Notes: generated from the letters alone by a model not told the origin. A stretch of 64,000 bases of DNA from Paenibacillus sp. JQZ6Y-1 (GCF_040719145.1 NZ_JBFDUZ010000002.1:186001-250000); one strand, 5' to 3'. Positions 43,635-53,327 are shown, counted from the stretch's first letter. Numbers and translations: made by a program.

Positions 43635-46600
43635 ATGAAACCAATTGTTAGAGAACACATCCAACAGCTCGACGTATCGCTCGGTGGCGGTATTGTCAGT
43701 GAAAAAATACGCGTTGATACGATCGACAATCCCATTTTGATCATCGGTCTTGGCGGTACGGGTATTGATGCCCTGCTGCGACTGAAATATCAAATCAACC
43801 GTCGCTTCCGTCTGCCGGAAGACCCGGTTACGAAGAAAAAACAAGAGAAGCCCGACAACGTCGAATTCCTTGCGTTTGAAACGAACGAACAAGATCGCAA
43901 CAAAAAATACAAAGGTGTCGGTCTGGACCCGCATAATGAATTTGTGCTGCTGTCCAACCCGGAAATCGGCGGTCTGCTGCAAAATCGCAGCCTGCTAGAG
44001 CCGTATATCACCGAATGGCTGTCTCCAGAGATGAGCATTACCGACGGCATGAACGGTGCAGCCGGTGTACGTCAAGCCGGACGTCTGCTGCTATTCACTA
44101 AGATCAATCAGGTTGTCCAAAGCATCGACAAAAAGATCAAAACGTTGTCCGTTGGCACCAACAAAAAGCTGATGGTCTTCCTACTGACCGGTTTGTCCGG
44201 TGGTACAGGCAGTGGCTCCTTCCTCGATATTTCGTATATCGTACGCGGAATTGTAGAGCGCGACTTCGGCTCGGCTGGTATCGACCGTTTGACCATGCTC
44301 GGTTATCTGTTCACGCCTGACGTCAACCTGTCCAATAAAAGCCTGAGCGAGCACACCCGCGAATATATTCGCAAAAATGGTTATGCCGCGCTGAAAGAGC
44401 TGGATTACTGGATGAATGTAGACGCACGCGGCGAACGCTTCAAGCAGCAGTACGGCAATATTTTGAATGTGAATTCACCGCTGCCGCCGTTTAACCTGTG
44501 TCATCTGATCTCAGCAACGAATACAGAAGGCAAGCTGCTGGAAAATGCGTATGATTACTGCATGAATGTCACCGCTGAGAATATTACGAACTTTATGGCA
44601 AGTGAGGAAAAGGCATCTGGCGAGGAATTTGCGATTCATGACTATATCAGCAATATTCGTACCAACATCGCTCAGATGAACCGTGCGTATCCTGCCAACT
44701 ATGAATACAACATCATCGGTGCATCGTCTGCGGTGCTGCCGATTGAAGAAATGACAACGTATCTGGCATACCGACTGTTCCAGAAGATGGACAAAATGTT
44801 TGATAAAGCGCCTGATCAGGAAGCGGTAGAAAACTTTGCCCGCAAGCTGGGTGTCGATCTGGATACGATGACCAAAACATTTGAATCGCGTGTACCGGAG
44901 CCATTGCCGGGCTTTGAGAACAGTGAGCGCCTTAGCTACAACAATGTAGTCAAAATGCAGGCGGTCAGCATGGATACCGAGCTGGAGCAAACGTTCCTAA
45001 CCCGTGCGCGCGAAGAATATATCAAAGCGAAGCAGCAATTGCCGGGCGAGATTGTCGGTCAATTTTCCGATCAGATTCGTCGGATGTTCCTGCATCCAGA
45101 GCAAGGTCCATTCTATGTATCGCGTATGCTGTACACCGAAAAAGGCTTCTCCTTGCTGAAAATGCTGCTCTCGTATATCGAAACACTGCGCGAAAGCCAA
45201 ACTCGCATTCCGCGCGACATCGAATCAGCAGCAGAATATGCGAATGATCGTCTCGGCGACGCGAAAAGTGCGTTCGTTTCCAAGGATAAAAAGAAAAACG
45301 TGTATATCGAAGCGAAGATTGATGAGTACTGGTTGCGTGCTGATGTCGAGCGTACGCAGCAAATGATCGAGTTTTACGAGGATCTGTATCAGCTGCTGAA
45401 CCGTGAAAACAACCGTATTTACGGCGTGTTCACCGAGGTGCTGAATGCACTTAGCTCTATTTTTGAGAAAAATGGCGAGCTGCTCACAAGCGGCAGCGAG
45501 CAGGAAGATCATCGCGGCAACAAAACGTACTATTGGAATCTGGTCAGCGTGCCGGACATCTCCAAAGCGGTCAGCGATATTATGGATAGCAAGGATGGCG
45601 ATGATCTGATTCGTGACTTCTCCACCCAATTGCTGGATCATTCTGATCAGTGGGTCAAAGAAAACGAAGTCGATATCGTGCGCTCCATCTCCGACTTCCT
45701 GAGCGACAAATTCGGTGATCTGATTACCCGCTCGATGGAAGACTTCTTGGTGATGAAGTACGGAGAAGACGAGCCGATTGAGAAATTTGTGGAGCGTCAA
45801 ATTGCCAGCCGTTTGGATGACGATGCCGTACCGGTATTCCATCTGAGCAACAGCGCGGGCAATCTGCACTTCCCGTCATGGGGCTTTGTGTCCGTGCCGG
45901 TACAAGCGCCAAGCATCCTGCGCGGGATTCGCAACTATCAGAACAACGCGATTGGTAAATCGCATTTTACCATTAAGGAAAGTCAGGTTAAAAATCGCAT
46001 CTTCTGGCTGAATACACGCAATGGTGTACCGCTGTTTGTGTATACGCCGCTGAAGGTATATGAAGAGAACTACGAGCGTACCATTCTGGATCGCGAAGGT
46101 GTCGGTCGACATCTGGTGATGAGCGAGAAGGAAAACTGGACGTATCTACCATCCCCGATTCCAGAACGTTCATGGGGCGATACGTATGTGAATACGCGTG
46201 TGCAATCGTACAATGCGCGCATTCGTGCTGATTTTAACCGTGCTCGTGCACTGCAAATTATTGTTGAGAAGGATGTAGACCAGAATACGAGCAGTCGGTT
46301 TGCCGTACGTTTCAGCCAGCCGTTCGATCTGGAAGCGGTACTGAGTGCTTACGATCTGCGTCTGGATGCGTCCCGTCCGAATCTGGGTGAGGTGAAGCGT
46401 GCGCTGGCAGAACTGCGTCGTCTGCTGAGCGAAGGATTGCCTGCGGAATCGACCAAGGATATTTTCAACAGCTATAACGAGGAACTTGCATCTGACAACC
46501 TGATTCGCTCGCCGAAAATGATTGCTCGTCTGCGCGAGGAACTGGGCAAATATGATGCACTGCAAGCGAAAATCAGCGAGCTGGAAAGTCTGCTTGGTCG

Positions 46601-47024
46601 TCATGAAGGCGAAGAAAAGCAGATCGACCAATTCGTTCAAGCGCTGTACACCGATACAATCACCAAAAAAGGTGCATTGTTCGTGTATGACCGTGACGAG
46701 GAAGAAGAGGCATGGGAACCGTTCGTCAATCTGATGAAAACGAAAAATGTAGTGGAGTTCGAAATCTTCGAACACTTCCGCCAATTGGACGAGAAAAGCC
46801 GCGCTGTGCTGATGCGCAAAGCGGATCGTCGCGACAACGAGCTGACAGGTTCTGAGGACGTAACCCCACTGCTGAACAAGCTGGATGAATTGTATGAGAC
46901 GTATCTGGAAGCACGGGATCGTCTGGAATATGAGCGCGTGGAACTGGTCAACGGTGATGAAGCATACCAGTTCTACAAACAAATGGTTTCCAAATTAAAT
47001 GATCTGCGTCGGAAGCTGAAATAA
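43635..47024 (+). CDS. Tubulin/FtsZ-like GTPase
   Basis: 1129 aa; ATG 43635 after AAGGGGGATC. The N-terminal third has the tubulin-superfamily layout: first strand and loop PILIIGLGGTGIDALLRLK (33-52), and the tubulin signature as GGTGSG at 189-194 within LLTGLSGGTGSGSFLDISYI. These match the Pfam family 'Tubulin like' (Tubulin_2), as recalled. Further nucleotide-domain strands run to about 330. The rest is long helical and coiled-coil sequence (for example about 950-1010, and Lys/Glu/Arg-rich to the end), much longer than FtsZ. Its stop is one base before the start of the 788-aa gene, which appears to be a degenerate relative. Likely GTP-binding and possibly filament-forming. Position between two VWA genes suggests a membrane-linked role, not cell division. 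Confidence 0.88.
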   Translation: MKPIVREHIQQLDVSLGGGIVSEKIRVDTIDNPILIIGLGGTGIDALLRLKYQINRRFRLPEDPVTKKKQEKPDNVEFLAFETNEQDRNKKYKGVGLDPHNEFVLLSNPEIGGLLQNRSLLEPYITEWLSPEMSITDGMNGAAGVRQAGRLLLFTKINQVVQSIDKKIKTLSVGTNKKLMVFLLTGLSGGTGSGSFLDISYIVRGIVERDFGSAGIDRLTMLGYLFTPDVNLSNKSLSEHTREYIRKNGYAALKELDYWMNVDARGERFKQQYGNILNVNSPLPPFNLCHLISATNTEGKLLENAYDYCMNVTAENITNFMASEEKASGEEFAIHDYISNIRTNIAQMNRAYPANYEYNIIGASSAVLPIEEMTTYLAYRLFQKMDKMFDKAPDQEAVENFARKLGVDLDTMTKTFESRVPEPLPGFENSERLSYNNVVKMQAVSMDTELEQTFLTRAREEYIKAKQQLPGEIVGQFSDQIRRMFLHPEQGPFYVSRMLYTEKGFSLLKMLLSYIETLRESQTRIPRDIESAAEYANDRLGDAKSAFVSKDKKKNVYIEAKIDEYWLRADVERTQQMIEFYEDLYQLLNRENNRIYGVFTEVLNALSSIFEKNGELLTSGSEQEDHRGNKTYYWNLVSVPDISKAVSDIMDSKDGDDLIRDFSTQLLDHSDQWVKENEVDIVRSISDFLSDKFGDLITRSMEDFLVMKYGEDEPIEKFVERQIASRLDDDAVPVFHLSNSAGNLHFPSWGFVSVPVQAPSILRGIRNYQNNAIGKSHFTIKESQVKNRIFWLNTRNGVPLFVYTPLKVYEENYERTILDREGVGRHLVMSEKENWTYLPSPIPERSWGDTYVNTRVQSYNARIRADFNRARALQIIVEKDVDQNTSSRFAVRFSQPFDLEAVLSAYDLRLDASRPNLGEVKRALAELRRLLSEGLPAESTKDIFNSYNEELASDNLIRSPKMIARLREELGKYDALQAKISELESLLGRHEGEEKQIDQFVQALYTDTITKKGALFVYDRDEEEEAWEPFVNLMKTKNVVEFEIFEHFRQLDEKSRAVLMRKADRRDNELTGSEDVTPLLNKLDELYETYLEARDRLEYERVELVNGDEAYQFYKQMVSKLNDLRRKLK

Positions 47025-47025
47025 G

Positions 47026-49392
47026 ATGAAGGAACGGCTGACACCATTTGCGGAAGCTTACGCTGCCGCCGGGGAGAAGACAGCCGGACAAGGAGACGGG
47101 CGGAGCAGTATTCACTACCCCGCCGTTTTCCTGTTTGTCGGGGATGGTCTTCAACAGGCGGCGGAACATATCCGCAGCGTGAATGCGCAAAAATGGGATA
47201 ACGGAGCTGGGGTGATGTATGTGGAGGTGCAGTCGGAAGCGGCGGCATCTTCCTCCATTCACCGGGAGGAGCATCCACAGCAGCTCATTACGTACTTAAC
47301 TTCGCCGGATGCAGCACGTTCGAGTGCGCAACGTCGGCGCCCAGATTGGGCGAAGCATTTTCGGGAAGAAAGCAAGCATCTACTGGAATTGAATAAAACG
47401 TTTCGCCAAGCATCGCACCGACTGGCGGACTTTGGACGATTGTATTCGTCCTTTGACCGTCTGCATTTGTCGGTGATTACGCGCGTGGAAGATCCAATGA
47501 ATATTTTGGTGCCAGAAATTGCATTGCTGGCGCGTTCCATTCTCGGTCAGTCGTTCAAATCGGTGCAAATGGATCTGTATGTGCTGGTGCATGAAGGCGA
47601 ACAGGAGAATAACTTTGCGTATGCCAGCTCGACAGGAGTTGCCTTTTTACAAGAAGTAGAGCAGATGCAGCGCGACGATTACAGTCTGAGCGCACCGCTA
47701 CAGCGTACCGAGGATGGTTTGGCGGTCATGGTGCAGCATATGGCAGCGCCGCTGTTTGAATTGGCATACATTTTATCCGACCGCAATGAGCGCGGGGTAT
47801 CTGTGAATGGCGGGATTGCTAGCAATTACGACATCATTTGCCGGATCAGCTTGCTCAAAAATCGCCAGCGTTCCGATACGGGCAGCGACGCATCGTCCCA
47901 TGGCTCAGATTATAACAATACGGCATTTCGTAACAATATTCGCAATGCGGATGGCAGTCAGGGATTGGTATCGGCGGGTTTCGCGCGGGTACGACGACCA
48001 GATGAAGCGATTGCGCTAACCGTGTTGGAGCATTTCTTTCTTGGACTGGTGCAGCGAATGAAGCGCGAACCGGATCTTGGCGTTGCTGAGCGTGAACGGC
48101 TGCTCGGTATGGACGAGCCCAGTATGGATGTCCGATTGGAGCAGCTCATTCCAGACGAAGGTCGTTTAGAGGATATGAATAGTCTGATGACCCGCTCGGT
48201 TAGTTTTTCCTCGCTGCGTTCGATGAGTTTGCGGGAAGCGGAATACGCCTTATTTGAACAGGGCGGTGATGCTTTTTTTGCGGACAATTATGAGCAGGAA
48301 ACGGCGCGGCGACTGGAGCGCTGGAATGCAGAACAGGAGTTTCGTGCGGTAGTTTCCGAGCGAATGAAGGGTCGCAGGGATGTACACTTTTACCAGCTAG
48401 CTGCTTGGAGTGATGAGAATCATCCAGATAGCATCTGGACCGTGCTGCACAATCGGATTCGCGATCTGAATATCTCGATTGAGCAAGCGCAGCAAGATCT
48501 GGATAGCTGGTATGGCAGTCGTGCGGACGATCTGACGTTTCAAAAGCTGCCTTTTATGGACAAGCATAATGTGCGCAGCCTGACGCGCGCGCTGATCCAA
48601 ACTATCTATCCGCATAAGCTGTACATTTTAAAATTGCAAACGAGATTGAAGCTATACCGCCGCTGGGAGGAGCAGCTAACTGCTCTACATCGTGGCAGCC
48701 AAGTGCTAGTACGACAAATGGACGATCTAGCGCTGGAGCTGAACCGCGCTGCAGCAGCCAGCGTGCGTTCTGCCGACGATTACATCGGTCAAAATATCGC
48801 CGACTACTACAGTCGACTGACTGCCGAGGTGATGGCAGATATAGAAGAGAAACGCGGCGAACATGCCTTTTTCGAGGAGCGAAGTGTGGGTGATGTGATG
48901 CCTTTGCTGCAAAAAGGGTCGGACGTACTGCTGGATCGACTGATTACCATCTGTCGCCAAGACCTACTGCCGTCGCCAATCCTGTCGCAAACCTTTGAAC
49001 AAGAACTGCTGAGCCGCGCCAACGTAACGATCGACTACAACAACAAACAGGCTTTGTCGCAGGAAGACCTGTTCAAAGAGCTATACCGCACACTTGAAGA
49101 CCGCGCCACCATTCATATCCGGCTGCTCGACTACACACACAAGCACCGGTACGAGGAAAAGTACATGTTCGGTAACGCCAACGGCGAGTTTGTCCGCTAC
49201 GCCACTGGCGTCGACCACACGACCCGCATCTACAAAACCGGCTTCATTCACGAAGACCGCACCAGCGGCGTCGAAAAGCTAAACCTTATGGGCGGCTTCA
49301 CCATCGAAGACCTCATGTACTACCGTAACGGTAAGACGTATTACGATACGTATGTAGCGAATGGTTATACCTTCCATTCCGACGAAAAGTAA
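47026..49392 (+). CDS. Degenerate tubulin-like partner protein (inferred)
   Basis: 788 aa; ATG 47026, one base after the previous stop. No family recognised by name. By eye, four blocks run in the same order as in the 1129-aa tubulin-like protein. They are: a first strand VFLFVGDGLQQAAEHI (about 34-49) against ILIIGLGGTGIDALLRL; DRLHLSVITRVEDPMNILVPEIALLARSIL (about 144-175) where the neighbour has the GGTGSG loop; TGVAFLQEVEQM (about 204-215) against NGYAALKELDYWM; and PLFELAYILSDRNERGVSVNGGI (about 243-265) against PPFNLCHLISATNTEGKLLENAY. The glycine-rich GTP loops are lost, so it should not bind GTP. The rest (about 300-788) is helical. Probably forms a hetero-complex with its neighbour. 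Confidence 0.7.
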   Translation: MKERLTPFAEAYAAAGEKTAGQGDGRSSIHYPAVFLFVGDGLQQAAEHIRSVNAQKWDNGAGVMYVEVQSEAAASSSIHREEHPQQLITYLTSPDAARSSAQRRRPDWAKHFREESKHLLELNKTFRQASHRLADFGRLYSSFDRLHLSVITRVEDPMNILVPEIALLARSILGQSFKSVQMDLYVLVHEGEQENNFAYASSTGVAFLQEVEQMQRDDYSLSAPLQRTEDGLAVMVQHMAAPLFELAYILSDRNERGVSVNGGIASNYDIICRISLLKNRQRSDTGSDASSHGSDYNNTAFRNNIRNADGSQGLVSAGFARVRRPDEAIALTVLEHFFLGLVQRMKREPDLGVAERERLLGMDEPSMDVRLEQLIPDEGRLEDMNSLMTRSVSFSSLRSMSLREAEYALFEQGGDAFFADNYEQETARRLERWNAEQEFRAVVSERMKGRRDVHFYQLAAWSDENHPDSIWTVLHNRIRDLNISIEQAQQDLDSWYGSRADDLTFQKLPFMDKHNVRSLTRALIQTIYPHKLYILKLQTRLKLYRRWEEQLTALHRGSQVLVRQMDDLALELNRAAAASVRSADDYIGQNIADYYSRLTAEVMADIEEKRGEHAFFEERSVGDVMPLLQKGSDVLLDRLITICRQDLLPSPILSQTFEQELLSRANVTIDYNNKQALSQEDLFKELYRTLEDRATIHIRLLDYTHKHRYEEKYMFGNANGEFVRYATGVDHTTRIYKTGFIHEDRTSGVEKLNLMGGFTIEDLMYYRNGKTYYDTYVANGYTFHSDEK

Positions 49393-49507
49393 GAAATCAG
49401 AACATTAAGGTCAAAATGCAAGCGGATCGACAATCGTAATCCTGATTTTACATCGTCTATCCACCCACAACATGTCTTACATCTCGACCTTAGCTACATG
49501 CACGGAG

Positions 49508-49617
49508 CGAAGGGGATTTGGGCTTAGGACGACTTTGGAGCCGCGAGAATCTACATTTTATCCTAATCCGTAGATTCTCGTGGCTTCACCGGAGTTCGTG
49601 CCCAAATCCCTTTCCGA
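49508..49617 (+). repeat. About 110-bp imperfect palindrome
   Basis: Two nested pairs of arms: AAGGGGATTTGGGC (from 49510) against GCCCAAATCCCTTT (to 49613), and AGCCGCGAGAATCTAC (49539-49554) against GTAGATTCTCGTGGCT (49569-49584). The central loop is short and AT-rich, and there is no T-run. It lies in the otherwise empty 295-bp gap before the six-TM VWA gene. Could be a structured RNA in the operon or a miniature repeat. Confidence 0.6.
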
Positions 49618-49687
49618 AGCGGTATATTGCAATCTAGCTACCCAAGAGTTTGATCCAGTTTACAAAGGAAAGGGGTGGAAGCCACAG

Positions 49688-50977
49688 ATGCAGCGCAAGA
49701 TCAACTGGCTTCTCGTATTGTTTAGCCTCATCGGAGGCGCGCTCGGTTTTATTTTCAGCGAGTGGTTGTTGCACGCGTATCTCGACCGGATGCCACGCAT
49801 TCTACTCATGGGATTGTATTTCGGCATCATTAGCTTGATGATCGGCATTTTCTGCTTGCTGGCGGAAATGATCTCGCCAGTGCTAAATGGAGCTTCTTGG
49901 CGGCAACGCTATGCCGATGTTTCATGGAAGCTGCTGGTTCCAGCAACACTGGTCGTCATGTTCGTCGTCGGTCTGGCATCGCAGGCATTGTATCAGCTGG
50001 ATTTTAATGGCGCACGTACAGTGAAGGATGTTGTCGTGGTCGTGGATAATTCCGGTAGTATGCTGGATACTGACCCGCAGAAATTGCGTTATCAAGCGAT
50101 TAAAAATATGGTCAACTCGATGGATAATGACATGCGTGTGGGCATCATTGAATTCACCGATACGGCTAATGTAATGTTGCCCCTAACTTCACTTGAGGGA
50201 AGTTCAAGACAACAGGTGAATGCAACCATTGATGGGTTGACAGCTGGCGATGGAGGTACTAATTTTACTGCCGCCTTGGATACAGCAATGGATCAGATTG
50301 TACAACAGGAGCAAAGTGATCGTGGTATAACAGTCATTATGCTATCAGATGGATATAGTAGTTTTGATATGTCTTCATTACAACCCTATCGTGATCGTGG
50401 GATCGTTATCAATACAGTCGGTCTTACCCTTACCAATGGCGGGGGTGAAAATCTGCTTGCCAAGATTGCATCACAAACGGGTGGGCAATACCATGGTGTA
50501 GCTCAAGCAGGGGATTTGAACCAAACCTTCCAACAAATCTACGACACACTGGACAAACGCACCCTCGTTACCGAACGTAGCGAACCGTTCAACAGTAATC
50601 TGTATTATAAAATTCTCCACGTCGTATTGATTGCTCTCATTGGAGCACTCATGGGTGTCGGCTGGGGATTGATGTTCGACAATCGCTTCTTGGCACGCAG
50701 CTTTGGTGTTGGTGGCGGGGTCGGCGGATTGCTGGCAGGATTGCTGCTTGAATGGGGCATTGGTAAAACGGATTGGTCGTGGACGGATGCGGTGATTCGG
50801 TTCTTGGCAATTATGATTCTGGCGCTAGTCTTTACCTTATTCACCCTGATCATTCCGATTGGTGAAAATAACAAGCGTCTGATTCGCCGTAACGAAACTC
50901 CGCCACTGCCAAGTAGCAGCTCGGGTTCTCCGCGTCGTCGCCGTCCGGGTGATGGCGGTCGAACCTTTCAGCGTTAA
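49688..50977 (+). CDS. Six-TM membrane protein with extracytoplasmic VWA domain
   Basis: 429 aa; ATG 49688 with AAAGGGGTGG eight bases upstream. The frame is open 108 bp further upstream but that part overlaps the palindrome. Three helices (about 6-26, 36-60, 80-100) precede a VWA domain (about 113-300) with a complete MIDAS (VVDNSGSM, a downstream Thr in GGTNFTAA, and LSDGYSSFD). Three more helices follow (about 316-338, 348-365, 375-402). Charges (QRK, WRQRYADVSWK, RRRRPGDGGRTFQR) place the VWA outside and both ends inside. Its second VWA partner is the protein at 41664. The cytoplasmic end may touch the tubulin-like or GTPase proteins. Confidence 0.88.
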   Translation: MQRKINWLLVLFSLIGGALGFIFSEWLLHAYLDRMPRILLMGLYFGIISLMIGIFCLLAEMISPVLNGASWRQRYADVSWKLLVPATLVVMFVVGLASQALYQLDFNGARTVKDVVVVVDNSGSMLDTDPQKLRYQAIKNMVNSMDNDMRVGIIEFTDTANVMLPLTSLEGSSRQQVNATIDGLTAGDGGTNFTAALDTAMDQIVQQEQSDRGITVIMLSDGYSSFDMSSLQPYRDRGIVINTVGLTLTNGGGENLLAKIASQTGGQYHGVAQAGDLNQTFQQIYDTLDKRTLVTERSEPFNSNLYYKILHVVLIALIGALMGVGWGLMFDNRFLARSFGVGGGVGGLLAGLLLEWGIGKTDWSWTDAVIRFLAIMILALVFTLFTLIIPIGENNKRLIRRNETPPLPSSSSGSPRRRRPGDGGRTFQR

Positions 50978-51048
50978 AGAACTCGTGCATGCATACAGAA
51001 TAACTACAACTGATTGATGCGGATACAGTTAACAGCTACGATGGACAT

Positions 51049-51072
51049 AGGGCGGGAACTTATTCCTGCCCT
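51049..51072 (+). other. Hairpin in the gap before the 234-aa gene
   Basis: AGGGCGGGAA pairs with TTCCTGCCCT around CTTA; no good T-run follows, so a weak terminator at best. The rest of 50978-51343 shows no gene. Confidence 0.4.
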
Positions 51073-51343
51073 ACCATTGTATTTATAGCAGAAATCGCAA
51101 CGAATAAGCTGGGTATACGATCTATTCTGGTTTAAAATAAAACAAACAAGCGTTAGCGGGAAGCCAGACGAGCTACATTACTATAAATGCAGCTCAATAG
51201 TGGCGACCAGCAGTAATACGTACTGGAATACGGTCATACCTCTTTTAAGGTAACCCTATACGCGAAAATAACAATATGGATCAAGTCATGAGCATACATA
51301 TCATCATGACGAGTACGCAGAGGCGGAGGAAGGAGAGGGTGGG

Positions 51344-52048
51344 ATGCGTTATCTGGATGCAAAGCCGGAGGATGAGCAGGTGATCCACGGATTAACGGCG
51401 CAGTCGGAAGAAGGCTGGTGTATACTGCGTTGGTTATGGCCTCGAGGCGCGGAGGCAGTGTACATTGAGAAGCTGACAGATCGCAGCGAAGATGGAGGAG
51501 CATCGGCATATTCGACATCCTCCCATGCGGCGCATACATCCGCCATACCTTCTCCTTCCTCTGCTTCTGTCGATACCACTTCTCTCAAGCTATACACACG
51601 CGAGGAGTACAAGGCAGCCAATGGCTACCGCGACCGAATCGACCACTTTGGCAAAATTGCCTATCGTGTACATCTAGTAGTAGAGCAAAATGGCGAAACA
51701 ATGCTTGTACGTCAGCACGATGATCGTAACATAGTCGAGCTTAGCGCAGGTAAAGCCAACATCCGTTATACCATTCGTCAGCAATCCAGCTGGTTCAGCA
51801 AACGCAAAACAGTACGCATCGAGGTGCATGCCGAAGTGCCAGTAGAGCGCGATGTATTATGCTATGTAAAAAAAGATGGCGGCTATCCAGCCAGCCGTGA
51901 TGATGGCATTGTCTATCCATTTGCCGAGCCGTTCCGTGCAGGACGCAATGAGCTACCCGCGATTGAGATTGGCAAAAACGAATATGTGCGTCTATTTTTT
52001 ACTGATGGACGCAAGTATGGACACATGTACGAATTAATTTTGGAGTAG
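51344..52048 (+). CDS. Uncharacterised protein of the GTPase locus
   Basis: 234 aa; ATG 51344 with AAGGAGAGGG upstream. It seems mainly beta-stranded (ILRWLWPRGAEAVYI at the start; VRIEVHAEVPVERDVLCYVKKDGG in the middle; VRLFFTDGRKYGHMYELIL at the end), like two immunoglobulin-type sandwiches, with a Ser/Ala-rich loop (about 50-80). No signal peptide, no membrane segment. Its stop is seven bases before the GTPase start, so they are cotranslated. Probably a partner or substrate adaptor of the GTPase. I do not recognise a family. Confidence 0.7.
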   Translation: MRYLDAKPEDEQVIHGLTAQSEEGWCILRWLWPRGAEAVYIEKLTDRSEDGGASAYSTSSHAAHTSAIPSPSSASVDTTSLKLYTREEYKAANGYRDRIDHFGKIAYRVHLVVEQNGETMLVRQHDDRNIVELSAGKANIRYTIRQQSSWFSKRKTVRIEVHAEVPVERDVLCYVKKDGGYPASRDDGIVYPFAEPFRAGRNELPAIEIGKNEYVRLFFTDGRKYGHMYELILE

Positions 52049-52055
52049 GGGGAAG

Positions 52056-53327
52056 ATGGGGGATATGAAAATCTTCGATTGGTTTAAACGCAAACCGGAA
52101 GCTGAACCCAGACCATTATTTTACGATATTGTATGCCCGTATTGCTTTAACAAATTCACACCGGATGAGGTAGAGTTCCGGGCAAGTCATTACCGTGAGG
52201 ATGACGAGGATTATGCGCTGCGCGAAGATGCACGGCTGAATCGCTATCGTGCTCGCTTCGGTTTGGATACCGTGCAGGACATGGAGGCAGTGCTGCGTCC
52301 ACAGGATGTACCAGAGGAGCACCGGATCTATTCTGACGAGGTACTGGTCGGACTGAATGACCGTTATGGCGAGGTGACTCGTCGCCGTCTCTGCCCGCAT
52401 TGTCATAACGAGCTGCCAGTAACTGCGGGCAAGGTGCCGAGTAATATTATCTCCATCGTCGGTGCATCTCAGGTCGGTAAGTCGGTGTATATGACTGCGC
52501 TGATCCATACGCTGCAAAATTCCACCGCTGATCATTTTGATGCTGCTTGCATGCCGCTGACGACAGAGATTAGCCGCAAGTTCCGCATGAATTATGAGGA
52601 GCCGCTGTTTGAACGCGGCGATCTACTCGCGTCCACGCAAAAGGAACGGATGCAGGAGCCATTTATTTTCCAATTTGTATTCAAGGATGAGAGCAAGCCG
52701 CCGCTCACACTCGTCTTCTTCGATGTAGCGGGTGAAGGTATGGTTGACCAAGACTATCTTGGATTGCACGGTCAGCATATCAAAAATTCGTCTGGCATTT
52801 TGTTCATGGTCGATCCATTGCAAATTCGCTCCATTCGTGACCGGATTCGTCTCAAACTAGGCGATACACGCGGCGAATGGGTATCCCGTTATGATGAGCC
52901 GCGCGATGTGGTGCTGACGTTGTTCAGCGATTTTATCGCTCACCAAGAAGACAGCAAGACGGATATTCCGACTGCGGTTGTACTGACCAAAAGCGATATG
53001 CTGGAATCGCTGCGTGGCGATGATGGCGAATATATCAAATCCAACAGTAATATTTTCCATAACGTCGTCCACCGCGATCACTTTGATCTGGATGAATTTG
53101 AAAATATCGACGGTGAGATTCGCCGCTTTATTGAGCGTGTGGATCGTCCGTTCAAAGGCACGATGGATGTGTATTTTAAGGACACCGCCTATTTTGCCGT
53201 CTCTGCATTGGGTAGTAATCCGGTAGAGCAAAAGCTGCAAAGTGTCGTCAGCCCGATTCGGGTGGATGAGCCGTTTGTATGGCTGATGTACAAATTGAAT
53301 TATATCGAAGGGAGACGACAGGCTTGA
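52056..53327 (+). CDS. Zinc-ribbon GTPase (DO-GTPase type)
   Basis: 423 aa. A split zinc ribbon is near the N-terminus (CPYC at about 27-30, CPHC near 115), followed by a P-loop GTPase: G1 GASQVGKS at 136-143, G3 DVAG at 223-226 (VFFDVAGEG), G4 TKSD at 311-314, and G5 VSA (YFAVSALGSN). The G1-G3 spacing is larger than in Ras, with an inserted segment. It fits the GTPases that comparative genomics pairs with GAP1-type proteins (Pfam double-GTPase group, recalled). ATG 52056 lies close to GGGGGAAG; ATG 52065 is an alternative with better spacing. Its last four bases overlap the next gene (TTGA), a strict coupling. Likely switches the complex by GTP hydrolysis. Confidence 0.85.
   Translation: MGDMKIFDWFKRKPEAEPRPLFYDIVCPYCFNKFTPDEVEFRASHYREDDEDYALREDARLNRYRARFGLDTVQDMEAVLRPQDVPEEHRIYSDEVLVGLNDRYGEVTRRRLCPHCHNELPVTAGKVPSNIISIVGASQVGKSVYMTALIHTLQNSTADHFDAACMPLTTEISRKFRMNYEEPLFERGDLLASTQKERMQEPFIFQFVFKDESKPPLTLVFFDVAGEGMVDQDYLGLHGQHIKNSSGILFMVDPLQIRSIRDRIRLKLGDTRGEWVSRYDEPRDVVLTLFSDFIAHQEDSKTDIPTAVVLTKSDMLESLRGDDGEYIKSNSNIFHNVVHRDHFDLDEFENIDGEIRRFIERVDRPFKGTMDVYFKDTAYFAVSALGSNPVEQKLQSVVSPIRVDEPFVWLMYKLNYIEGRRQA

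Noticed and set aside
46170-46982. 270-codon minus-strand frame inside the tubulin-like gene
   Set aside because: Low-complexity translation (many Phe, Gln, Cys) typical of the reverse of a helical protein, no ribosome site.
49580-49687. In-frame upstream extension of the six-TM VWA gene
   Set aside because: It would overlap the palindrome and lacks a ribosome site, while ATG 49688 has AAAGGGGTGG eight bases upstream.
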